In this document: positions 22,588 to 34,200 of the stretch, piece by piece | Position numbering within the stretch: the first letter of the stretch is position 1 | Layout: each line of letters begins with the position of its first letter | Assembly (NCBI GenBank): GCA_029207755.1 | Contig: JARCOQ010000005.1 | Coordinates: 63,933,414 to 63,997,413 of the forward strand | DNA length: 64,000 bases | From: Chamaea fasciata | Lineage: Eukaryota > Chordata > Aves > Passeriformes > Sylviidae | Direction: 5' to 3' | Translations under genes and position numbers: made by a program | Notes under the pieces: generated by a model | Database searches by the model: none | The model's input: only the letters and a program-made list of their open reading frames with translations | Told to the model about the DNA's origin: nothing

Positions 22588-25500
22588 AAAAATGTGAAAA
22601 GAAGGAGAGAAAATCAAAACTGGGATTATAGGCTTAGCAAGCATGAGTGCAGATTCAGCCTACACTGTTCTCTTTGTGACTCTGTCACACCGGTAGACTG
22701 CTAAGAGAGTTATACCGTTACTAACATGACAGCATTGTCCTATACAGCCTGGATTAGAAATCCCAGTGACTGTGTGGAGGGGAAAAGTCCCTTGGCAGTG
22801 GCAGGCACTTGGCCTCATGATGCCTTCCACTCGCAGTGTGCTGGCCAGGCAGGGAGAAGTATTCAATTATCAGACAGGCTCTGCCTTTTCATAGGCCAGC
22901 TTTCTTTCATTGTCTGACTGCTTTCTCCCTGGCCAGTGATGCCTGAGAAGCTTGTCATGCAAGACAAACTCAAGATGGTCCAGGCAACTCCTGAATCAGG
23001 CAGACTTCTCACAGCTGAACCCCTGCTGCCCCTCACAAATACATAATCTTCTCCAACTATGGACAGGATTCAGTCTTGAAGGTGGTGAATATCTCATTCA
23101 CCAACACAGGACCTCCAACAACGGCCAGGAAAACTGGATCTCCTTGCTCTTTTCTGGGCAGGAACATCAGTCAGTTGTGATTCCTTCACATTTCTCTGGC
23201 CTAAAAATCATCCTACTGAGCCGAGACTGATTGCCCTCATTACTTCCACTTCTTAAGCAAGACCACACCAGTTTTTAAACACATCAAAGACATGTATGAT
23301 GCATTTTTCAAATGCTTCCTTTTCCAAGTAATCCCCATATAAACATCACCCAGAACACCAGAGCAATCAGATAATCACCCACACCCTCATGCACTGTTTG
23401 TACCCTTTGTGATGTCCTTAGGGACTGCGTTTCCTCTCTGGGACAGTGGCGTTATAGTGTGTCTCTGAACTGGCACAGACTGACAAGTAAAAGGCAGCTG
23501 GCAACAATAAATGCACCACCCCAGACAGGATGCAGAATGAGGAAATGTCATTGTGTAGTGTGGTCTCTCATTGCTCTGGCAGCAGCCAGAATTCCTGCTC
23601 ATGTGGCCACCAATGCAGGGGCTCAGCTTTGTACCACTGAAGGAAGATGAGCTGGGTGCTGCATGAATTGACTGTGTCAGTCCCTGGGTCTTCGGAGTGG
23701 GAAAGAGGAGCTGGAGTGAGAAAGGCAGTGAGCTGAGAGGAGGAAAGAATTGGGTATGCAGTGCCTGGAGGGTGAGGGTCAGGACCAAGAGTAGCAGAAG
23801 GAACTGCCTAGGACAGCTGCTCACCCAGATGGTCCCCAGTCTGTAGCCTCCAGATCTTGCCTTAGCTCCAGCCCCGTGGCTGGTGCTTGTGGCCTCATCT
23901 CCCCACATTTCTGTTCTGCAGCCAGTAAAGCCACTGGTGGGGTAGGCTCTGTACCACTGAAGGAATTGGGGCAGGGACTGTTCCTCATACACAGAACCCC
24001 AGTACTATTTTCTCTGTCCCAACACAAAGAGGCAGGGGAAGACCCACAGTTTTTCTTTCCAGAGCTGCCCCAGGGCTAGGATACAATATTTTATGGCCCA
24101 GTTCTTAGCCTATTTGCATTTTGTATTTTTACTTCAACTGCTGTTTGTTTCCAGGCATTTGGGATGCCTAATGATTTTCAAAGCACTGTTTATTTTAATC
24201 CCTCTAATTTATTAATAAATTAGTTGGCCTCGAAGTGCTTGGGAAAGAAGGGCAAGGAAGTTGTAACCAGTGCTTTGAATAAAGCATCAAACTGTCATAT
24301 GATCACATCAAAGCAACAGCAAGCAGATCACTTTGTTGGCTATATCATGATACAGCCTCATAGGTCCTCCAGCTTGGTGTCAGGTTTCTTCATGCATGTC
24401 ACCCTGCAAAACTACTCAGCTCACCAACTCCAAAGATGAAGTAAAAAATAGCAATGCCCAGAGGCAGTTCCCTCTGAAAAGTCTGCCCCTTCTCACCCTC
24501 TGCGTGTTGTGAGAATGTAACATGCCACCGTGGTGTAGATAATGTAAACCATGCTGACATCCACGTGGATTTGCAGGCAAGGCTGTAATCTTCCTATAAA
24601 TCACAGGTGCATTCAGCCTCCACTACACTCTCTTCAGACCTGTGCTCTCTGGTGAGGTGACAGTTTCACACACAGGACAGTCTCTGAAAGACCAGTGAGT
24701 ATAAACACTGCTAATCATAAAAATGAAGGACTTGGAATCTCAGCTAGTCAGTCCCAACAGGAACATGCCAGGTTTTCTCATCACCAGAAAGCAACTGACA
24801 GAGCCTGAAAATCCTAGGGGCTGCCCTCAAGTAACTTTTCCCATCTCCAGGAAAGCAGGGAGTGTGCCCCATCGTATTTATGAACCTGCCCCCATCTAGG
24901 GCCTTAAGACCACATAGAGTCTTTTGCAGCTGACAATTTCATCACATCCTTACTGCTGCAAAGACCATTTGCTCTCAGTGATTCCACTGAGATAAAGATC
25001 CCCTTTCTCCCATCTCACACTGACCTGTGAGCATCGAACACATTAGTCATGGGCTAGCATTTGCCAGGGACACACGACTCGCAGGAAACAGAAGCCTCTC
25101 TCTTCTGCAGTGGCAGGGCTTGCTGCAAGTGTGCATCTTGTGCTAAAGGGCTGAGGTGATTCCACAAACAGCTCTCTGAAAGCAGCCTGAAGTTGCTGCT
25201 GGTTGTCATGATGAGTTAGTTGTGCTAGAAGTCCTCCAGAAGCACGGTTCTGCCTGGGAATAGACAATGACTACTGTTTAGAGGGGGTGAACACATCCTG
25301 CCTGAATGAACTGATTACAACAGCCAGCACGGCTGTCTGGCACCGGGGGGACACCTGCACCCATGTTCTCTTTATACTTGTGGATAAATTGACAGAAACA
25401 GAGATGCCTCAAGAAAGGCAATGGTGGGATAGAACCTCTTTCATACAGGATGCAGAAAAAACAAAAACATTTTTGCAGTGCCAGTTGCAAAGTGGATTCC

Positions 25501-28278
25501 AGAGTGGATCTCCTTGCTGATGTCCACAGATCCTATCAGTGCCAATAAAGCCTGAGCCGAAGTGAGCCCAGCCTGGCTATGCATCCATCTAAAGGCAGGT
25601 GCCTGCAAGCCCAGCAGCTCAGAGGCAACGCATTTGCCGGACAAGTGTATCATCAGGAGTGCCAGGTCAGGCACTTTCCTGGGATCAGTGGTCACAGCAA
25701 CAGATTTCTTCCCTCCCCACCACAGATTAGGCCCACAGCTCCAGGGGGCAGCTCCAGTTCCTGCAGAAACATCGCTGCTGAGTGCATTGCCATAGCCTCA
25801 GTCACCATATTAGTATTTTTGCTTCTATTCTTTACTTAAAATCTCCATTCTCTCCAAGCTGCATCTCCCATCTGATGAAGGCAAGCCCAGGGCCAAGGGC
25901 TGACTACCACAATGCTTGCTAGCTCCCCACCACTTTGAGGGGTGCCAGCCTGCCAACAGAGCATCCCCCCTCCCTTTCTCCCTTCCCTGATTCCCTGCAC
26001 TCCCACCACCTCTTGCCAGCACAAGAAGGGTCAGTACCTGGGGTGGTACTGAGACTGCTCACCCTCTTTCCTAGCTGTTTCCTCTCTCTCATCTCCTCCC
26101 CATGTGTGGACACTCTGGTGGCACCAACCCACTCACTGGGAGGGGCACCAGAGACATTGTGTCTGCCCAGCCCCTGGTACTCAACATCTGACACCTTGTT
26201 TTGAGGGCATATCAACCACTCCTTTCCCCCTCACCTAGACCCCCAGAGTCAACAGGCAGTGATCCATGCTGTGCAGGAAGAAAAGGGATGGCATGAATCC
26301 CAGCACCATGCTCTGTGTTGTGGATAGGGCATTATCTTCACCCAACAAAGGAAGTGTAACTCTGCTCTTGGCTTGATTGTGGGCACTCAGTTGATAAAGT
26401 CAGGTTATTACCTGCATGCCCTGGCAAGGCACCAGCTCTCCTGTCTGCCCATCTTCCCTGTGGCAGGGAGCTCCCTGCTTTAACAAAAGCTGATCGCCCA
26501 GTGAGCTCTCCTGTGGCAGAGGAAATAGGGATCTTCAAAACAGGATTTGAATTGAGTCCTCAACTTGATGATGTACCACTTACAAAGAAGGCCAGGGTGG
26601 ATGAACCCTGATCTTTGCTCTCAAAAACATGCACCAACAAATGATAAGGACTTTGGAGAGAAATAACAAGGGGAATGGCATCTCTTGGAGCCTTCCCAAG
26701 AGGAGCATAACCAGCTCATGTACTTAAGGCCATAACCTTTCTGATTCTCCCCATAGGCCTCGTGGTGTCTTTTCTTCTGTTGCCTCTCTGATCCCTGAGC
26801 AAAGAGCACAGCCTTAGCAACTCAGCCTCTGCAGGGAAGTCCAAGAAAGGCCAAACCCTCCAGGATCATGCCTTCCTTGTCTAAGAGCACAGGAAAGGAC
26901 CATCTGCCTCCAGGATGCTTTCTCCAGCAGTGGCAAACACTGAGGCCTGGGAAAAAGGAGCAGAAATTGGCCAACAGAGAGATGCCTCCCCAGGCCTCCA
27001 AGACAAGTTGAAAATGGTAGATTTTGTGAGCTGGCCAAAATTTACTACGAAATTAATAAACCTCACAAAATTATTCCACAAGGATCCTGCCCAGTGTTCA
27101 GTTTAACTGTGCTTCATTGTTACATTTCATAGCTACACACCAGGTACTTTTCTGCTGGGAAGAAAGGGGGCTGTAAAAGGCCTATCCATGAACGAGAGAC
27201 TTCTTTGCATACAGTGGTGTGTCTGTGGGCAGGGAGGAGGGCAGATATTTCTTCTCCATGCTCCTCAGCAGGAGTGAACAGTAGTGAACATGCTGGGAAA
27301 GGCCAGCAGCTCTTGAATGAGGCATATGGGTCTTTGTGTAAAAGAGATGCCAGCCAAAATGAAAAGACAATTTCTGCATTAAACCATGTTCAGTGTGTCC
27401 ATAAAATTGCTGAGTGCAAGCACCCTATTGTGAATGTTCACATGTGACATCCCCACAGTGGCCCTGGGATGTGTCCCCAGCCTGTGAGCGTGCGAGCCAG
27501 CCCCATGGGGTGTGCGTATGCATTGTCTGGCTGCCAGGGCACCTACCCACTGGGGAACTTTCCATCTAAACCAGCTGACAGCTGCTCTCCTGAGTTTCCT
27601 GGACACCAATAATGTTTTCCCTTTTCTAATCTCCCTGATGTAAATCCATTCACAACGAGTGCCTAGAGACTTTTAATTCCACCGGCATTAAACTCACTAA
27701 AACCTCTATTACCAAAAGCTTTTAGGATTTTCCCCAGAATCTACAAGTCAGGTTCATAACATGACAGAACTCCACCTCTCTAGGGTGTCTGAGAAATTAA
27801 TTCATGCTTTCTAAATGCCAGGATCACTGACCAGACATTCAAAGTATCCCCCTTGCCATTAGTAAGCTCGAGTTGCTGGTACAACCCGGCTCTTGCCAGG
27901 GGCTGAGCTGTCTTCTGACACACCTCCAACAGTCTGAGAAAGAGCCCTATCCCTGTACCAGGCAGCAGCAGATCACCTGCCACAGCAAAGCACTACCAGA
28001 GGTTCACAGATGTTGTGTTAAAGAGAAGTGGATCATTTCAGTGCTGCCTTGATGCATTCATAGAGCAAAGGTCTGGCAAATGCATGACAACACCAGTGCT
28101 CCCCCATACCAAAATAAGTGAGAAGGCAGTGTGGTCTCACCTCAGTGCTGCACACAGGCAGACACTGTAAAAGCACAAGGATTACCCAGCTACACCTCAG
28201 TAGAGAAGGTGGCTGGGTGCTGAGACAAATTGAAAGTGGTTGTGGTGGAGGGGTCAGACAGCTGTGAGTCAGTGAGTG
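22586..28278 (-). other. ELFN2 intron: no gene seen
   Basis: Unique intronic sequence. AT-rich patches at about 24,080-24,310 (with the palindrome listed separately) and 27,600-27,730 (GACTTTTAATTCC, GGCATTAAACTC, CTATTACC) look like possible conserved noncoding elements. GTACCACTGAAGGAA occurs at about 23,631 and 23,951, perhaps from a small duplication. The 201-codon minus open frame at 23,387-23,992 shows no domain or splice logic. Confidence 0.45.
24204..24223. repeat. Perfect 20-base AT-rich palindrome
   Basis: CTAATTTATTAATAAATTAG is identical to its reverse complement. It combines TAATTTATTA and TTAATAAATTA, sites of the kind bound by paired homeodomain and MEF2-like factors as symmetric dimers. 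It sits in a generally AT-rich patch. Chance is possible because composition favours such palindromes. Confidence 0.8.
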
Positions 28279-28450
28279 AGGTTTCTAAATGCTATAATAC
28301 TCCAGCGATGGTGCATTTATCCTTTGGCCCTGGAGGTTCATTGGCTGCTGTAATAGAGCAGAGAGATGCAATCATCTTTTGATCCCAGAGGTCTTTTTAG
28401 GTGCTATAATAGAGGAGTGATGATCAAGCCATCTCCAAAGCCTTGGGGTT
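28279..28450. repeat. 56-base tandem repeat, three diverged copies
   Basis: The core GCTATAATA / GCTGTAATAGAG / GCTATAATAGAG begins at 28291, 28347 and 28403, exactly 56 bases apart. Other matching parts are GATG five to ten bases later and CCNNGAGGTT/C before each next copy. Copies differ at many positions, so the array is old. A weaker fourth copy may lie near 28,550 (CCCAGAGGTTTGCAGGGGC). Confidence 0.7.
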
Positions 28451-28930
28451 GCTGGCATGCAGCATGGGTGATGTCAGTGTCTCTCAGCCCCCACAGTCCC
28501 CAGATCCTGGATTCCAGGAGAGGTGCTGAAGGTGTTGCTTCCACCCCAGAGGTTTGCAGGGGCTGCAGTGATGTCAGCTTTGACACACTGCCAAAGTTCC
28601 CTCTGGCCTCACAGGAACTTTTAACCATGTGGGAAGGTGTGATACTGACCTCAGGTCTCTTGGCACTGGGACACAAGCCTGGCTGCTCCCACTCTATCCA
28701 CATCAGCTGCGGTGGGTGCATCTCCAAGCTACCCACCAAAACAAATCACAGCCCTAAGAATACAAGAGAGCTCACAGAGATCCAGTAAAGAGCAGCATGC
28801 AAAGATGATCCCCAGTTTTGTTGGTTTTTTTTTTATCTGGCTTTAAAAAGTTTCCTTGTGCAAGTAGTCACTCTGCTCACACCTCATGTGCTGACCAGGA
28901 AAGAGACATACTTATAAGGAGTCTGGAATT

Positions 28931-28966
28931 TGTGTGTAGCTACTCAGACATTTGTAGCTACACACA
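28931..28966. repeat. Hairpin: perfect 13-base arms, 10-base loop
   Basis: TGTGTGTAGCTAC (28931-28943) and its exact reverse complement GTAGCTACACACA (28954-28966) flank the loop TCAGACATTT. A perfect 13-base pair with so short a loop is unlikely by chance in 64 kb. It could be a MITE-type remnant or an RNA stem in the pre-mRNA; the stem is short for a microRNA precursor. Confidence 0.75.
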
Positions 28967-29041
28967 ACTAGCTAGAAATCAAACAAGCTAAGTTAGGCAA
29001 GCTGTTGAAGATTTCAGCATCCTATATCACAGACTCAGGAA

Positions 29042-29070
29042 AACAACAACAACAACAACAACAACAAAAA
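29042..29070. repeat. (AAC)8 microsatellite
   Basis: Eight AAC units followed by a short A run. It reads as GTT units on the ELFN2 sense strand. Confidence 0.9.
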
Positions 29071-30379
29071 CCAAACAAGAACTGGGACCATGCTCCTGTG
29101 TAGGGAATGCTGTTGGATAGGAAAGATATGTTTGTAGACTCAGGTCCTTAAACTGAAGAGAGAAGGAAGTAATCAAATAAGGTTTCAGGGTTTCCATAGT
29201 CTTAGGGATTTCTCTTCTCCCTTCAGCCCCAACAGATTTTTTAATTCTGGGCTCCAGCTTGGCCTGGAAATTGGAAAGTTTGCTGGATACCCTGTTATCC
29301 TGGCACTGATTCCTGCATCCATAACTCAGGTGGAAAATGGAAGCATGGGCAATCTCCTAGGAATGTCTGGGAACTTTGCAGGTTAGGTGCCTGGTCTGAG
29401 GCAATATCACAAGCTTGGGTGGGTTTGCACCTTTTCTGTGGCAGGGGTGGGGTTTGGTTTTCCTCAGAACCAAGTTCAAACTCAGAGGATGAAAATTCTC
29501 CTTCATACTATGGACTTCAACATGATTAGACATGAACAGAATTTCACGGCGCATGTCCCAGCAGGTAAGATGTACACAAGGGAACAACCATTCCAGGTCA
29601 GAGAAATGTCCACACTGGCTCTCAAGAAAATCATCACTGAAATCTGGGGGGAGAAAAGGCGGAAAAACATCAAAGCAGACAAATGAGGGACAATGTAATC
29701 CTGTCTCAGTTTTTCTTATTTGCTGCTATGAGTCGCAGGCTAATATAGGCTCTGAAGACTGAACCTGCAGGTTCAGGCTCCAGAACTGGGCTCATCCATG
29801 GTTAAAGCTCATTGGGGTACTCTTGTTCTCCGCAAAACACACAAGTCCCCTAAGAATCTTTCTAAATTCTTGGACCTGACAAATTCTCATGTCTTAGACC
29901 TCCACAGTTCAACCCTGTGAACCTAAATCCCATACTTTTTAATTTCACTGTGCATTCCTTCACTCCTAGGTGATAAAGAAAGGAAGGACAGATATCCTCA
30001 AATGTCTCATAATTTTATTTCCTCACACCATACACTCCCAGTCTGCTATCTGACACCAACAACCTGTCTCCTCCATATCTTCACCTGGGGGTGTTCACAG
30101 GCTTGCTCTCACCTCAGAGGCCCTTCAGTTTTCCAGCATCCCTTCAGAAACAGGCTGACCCAGGTTTGGCTTGCAATTCCAAATGAAGCAGCATTGCAGG
30201 TGTACTAAGAGTTCTTCCAGAGCCCTCTCTACCAACTGCCTCTGCATCCAAACAGCTGATTTGTGTGCTCAAGGGCATCACAGCATGGGGCAGAACACTG
30301 CAAAGATATTCACCTGCACTTTCATTTGGCTGATACTCTTGATTCAGGACCTTTTGGGTATCTTAAAGAGTTTTGAGTC

Positions 30380-31070
30380 TGCCCAGCAACACACATTACT
30401 TTGAACATACCAACATTTAGTTTCATTCACCAGAGCACAGTGCATTCATTTAACTTAGTTCTCTTTCCCAGGCATTTCCCACAGCCCTTTCTGTCCACAG
30501 CCAACATAATAATTTTGTCTCATCTGCTGATTTCCATACGGCATATCTCTCCTCCCACCTTTTCAATTCATTAAACAATAAGGCAAATCACAAGGGATTT
30601 AGAAGAGAACCTGGAGGCCACATTAACCTTTTGCCATGGTGAAACTTGACTGTTTAATCCCCTCATTCTTTCAGTCTCCTACTCAGTTTTTGATCTATGT
30701 CAATATTTTGTCTCTCGTTGACTACTTAGCTTCTTTAGCAGCTCAAGTGCAGGATCTTTCAAAAGCCTTTTGTAAGTCTAAATATGTTATATCACTTGGT
30801 TCTCCTTTATCCACTGCATTATTGACACATTCAAAAAGTTGTATGAGATTAGCATGATGCAGTTTTCCCTGCTGAACCCATGCTGGATAGGCCCTATCAG
30901 ACCACAATCTTCCAGATGTCTTCAAGCACTGCTTTTTAATTATCATTCCCACCAGTTACCAGATACAGATGCAAAGCCTACTGATCCTTAATTCCCTGGA
31001 TCATCACTGAAGCCTTTTTTTAAATATAGGTACAACATTTGGTCTTCTCCAATTCCCCAGATCAGTAGGT
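30380..31070 (-). mobile_element. Decayed CR1/L3-like LINE, reverse transcriptase region
   Basis: Reading the minus strand, broken frames give, in order, VPIFKKGFSDDPGN (about 31,036-30,995), PAWVQQGKLHHANLIQLFE, then VDKGEPSDITYLDLQKAFE (about 30,815-30,758), then DETKL (about 30,525). These match the usual order in CR1-clade reverse transcriptase: PIFKKG...PGNYRP, QHGF, VYLDFxKAFD and FADDTKL. Several stops and frameshifts interrupt it, and it differs from chicken CR1, so it looks like an older L3-type copy. It may extend at both ends beyond what I can recognise. Confidence 0.65.
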
Positions 31071-31280
31071 TTTTTTGTAGTTGTTTGGTTTTTTTTTTTT
31101 GGTTTGGGTTGTTGTTTTTTTTTTTCCCACAAGAGATTGCATATTTTTGTTAGCAGCTCAATCACTTAAGCTCCTTCCAAACTCTTGGATTTAACCATCT
31201 GGACTTGATAACTTATTGTTCAGGAAAAGGGGGGCGGAGGTTTTGTAGTTGTTGGGGTTTTTTTTTTCACTGGATTTGTG
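31071..31280. repeat. T/G-rich low-complexity islands
   Basis: Two islands, about 31,071-31,128 and 31,235-31,275, made of TTTGG, GTTGTT and T8-T11 runs, with about 110 bases of ordinary sequence between them. Similar in kind to the tracts at 15.8 kb (complement) and 61.4 kb. Confidence 0.7.
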
Positions 31281-34200
31281 GGGTTTTTATGAGTTGCTTT
31301 GTCCCAGCACCCATTATTCTACTAGCATATTTCCAACAGATCCTCATCTAAGCAGATACAGGAAAAGAATCTCACAAATACTGTTGGTAGGGACAGCTGA
31401 TACAAGAGAAATCATAAGAGAATTCAGCTCCCCAGCAACATCCTAAAAATGGAGATACTGAGTCACTTTAAGCACAGGAGGTGACTGGAATTGATCAATG
31501 CGAGTTTTCTTGGATAACATCCACCCTGTTCTGACCAACCAGGCTAGTTTTGCTCATTTGTTTGGGTCTCTTGCTGAATACTGATTTCCATCTTGACCCC
31601 AGAAGATTCAGGGCAGGAACAGTGCTAGCTTGATTATATGCAGGCTAAGGTGTGATGAAAAGAAAGTGACCTCAGTGCTGGGGGATGCATGAACCTGGGA
31701 GGAGATGAAACCCAGCAAGGATGAAAGGAAGTAAATCAGAAGGTGAGCAGAACAATGCTGGGCTGTTAGCTCCAGTGATTGCCTTTCAACTGCATCAGCC
31801 ACAAGACATGAAATGAAATGGGCAATGCTGGAGAACTCAAATAAGTAGCCCCATTATATGAGTGTTTCTCCCTTTGTGCCAGACTGGTTCTCGATAGATT
31901 TCACCATGCTGGCTGGCTTTAAAAGGCATGGCAGTTAAGACCGGGACACAGCCCAGTGGCCCTGATGTGCCACTCACTTCAAGCCATACCACCACTGGTC
32001 CTACAACAGGGAGTCAGGGAGGAAGCTTGAGATGGAAAAGAAGCACATGACTGGCTGTGGATACATGTTCACCTGTCAACCTGCCTGCAAGCCAACACTG
32101 GCATTCCAGCTTCTGGAAGCCATCACATCCCCATCAAAACTGACACTGAGAACATCTGTATGAAATCTACCCTGTGACAGACCTGGCATACCTATCTTAC
32201 TTCATGTACACGTACTCAAGTATATTTTGTAAAAGAGGAAGAGAAATTTCCATAAATCCCTCTTACCTAATTGCTGCTGTTCAGTTCTTGTGGGACATGT
32301 TGATTGGGCAAATGTAGAATAAAATGTAGAAAAAATTGTGTAGCTTGTTGAATTAATTCCCTGCAGACATTGCCTGTGTAGGGTAATGTGGCCATAAGTT
32401 TTTCTGGGAAGCCATCTAAAGGCAAGTCTGTGCCCCCCTCTAAGACCTCACCAACATCCCTCCAGCACAACGCAAGGCAATTCTTAGCAGTGTTGGACAG
32501 CACATTCACTTCTTCTGACTCCATGAGGTGAGAGCCAGGAGGACAGAGGACACGAGGAGGGGCTTCTCAGCCATGTTCCCTCCTCCACATCGGGAGCAGA
32601 CAAACATGCACAAGGAGAAGGCATCTCAAAGCAGGACAATCACAGGCTGGCTATTCCCTTAATTAAGGAGGTGGATAGAAGATGAGCAGTTTACTGTGCA
32701 GAGCTGGTCCTCCTGCTGCAGAGCTTTTGAGACCACTTCCCCACTCAGTACAAATCTGGTCAGGTCAAACTCTAGTCTGTAATATCGATATGAGATACTT
32801 CCATACCACATTGTCACTGCATGGACATGCTGCTCTCTTTCTGCCTCCCTCTCTACCCCTTTTTTTCCTTTCCTGCTTCTGTCCTTTTTCTCTCAGGTGC
32901 TCCCTCTTTCTCATCTTACCTTCATACTCCGTGTGTCTCAGATTCCCCTCTCCCTCTGCAACACCTCCCTCCATTGCCTGCAGGTCTCCACCTCCACCAA
33001 ACAAGAGAGGACTCACACTGGGATGAGATAGAGAAGGAACTTGGGGGAGAAAGAAGTCTTCTTCATGCCCTGACTTAACCCAACAAGACTCCCCACACAT
33101 GAGACACAGCCCTGCTGAAGGTACCTGGGCTGGAATGAAGCAACATGGATACTCACACAGATCCGTTCTACTGCACAGGGCATAAACCAGGCAGGGAGGT
33201 AGTACAAATCCCATCCAGATGCTCTTTTAACAAGGCTTTTAACTTGTCTCCCTCTCTTCACATCCACTGGTCTGTCATGTGTGTGTATCTCAGGGCTGTC
33301 CTCAGCCACTTGGCAGTGGCTGTGCAGAGGGTGCAAGGGGGAGGTGAAATGATGGGGGGTGGGGATGGCCAGCTGCCAGTCTTGGCCTGTACCAGGGTCC
33401 CCTTAGTCCCCTGACACACACAGACACGTGGCATGGCTGCTCAGGGAGGCCCAGCCAAGAAGCCTGTCCTTCTCCACTGAATCTCTACTCTGTTTCCCAA
33501 GTGACAAGCCACAAACTCCCTTTCTCTTCCCAAACAAACAGAGGCTTGACTGAATTGCTGCCTTGGCCCTGGCACTCAGCCCCCTGGTCATTACATATTC
33601 TCCTCCAGCATCCAGCCCCCTGCGAATGACAGCACTCAGCCATGTCAGCAGAGTCCACAGGCTGAACCTTCCTTTCCCTACAGCATTTCCCTGTGCAGCC
33701 TGAGGTGTTGGTCCCTCACATCCCTACTCTCCAGCCCCCTCCTCTCCTCTCCTCTCAGTTTGTGGCAACTGCCTGTTCCATGTAAAGGTAGGGGAAACTG
33801 TGGTACAGCATGGTTACCAGTGTGAGAGTTTGCAAGGATTAGGACCCTTAGTAACAAGGTATGGTGTCATCTCTTGACTTTAAACCTCCAAAAGCTCATT
33901 TTGCTGGGATTTATAGTAAAACTGACTTCAGACTGCTAAAACCGGTCAACAAGTTCTCCTCCTAATCACCAGAGACGTGCACACATCCACACAAAAGCGT
34001 GAGGCAAATCACCCCTCACCACCTTCCTGCCCTTTGACCCTTCAGCACAAACAAAATTACCTCCCTCAGCAAGACAAGCACTTAAGTGACAGACTTGGAA
34101 AAATCCCTGCAGCATAACAGAGAGGGTTAGCACTCATACTCTGTCCCAAATGAGCACCTCCCTCCAGTGGGGCTGGCTCAGCCTCTGTCTATAGTGCAAT

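Noticed and set aside
23387..23992. 201-codon minus-strand frame
   Set aside because: No recognisable domain, no paired splice sites and mixed composition; long frames of this size arise by chance in GC-rich DNA.
28931..28966. MicroRNA precursor
   Set aside because: A 13-base stem is too short for a Drosha/Dicer substrate, and the flanks do not extend the pairing.
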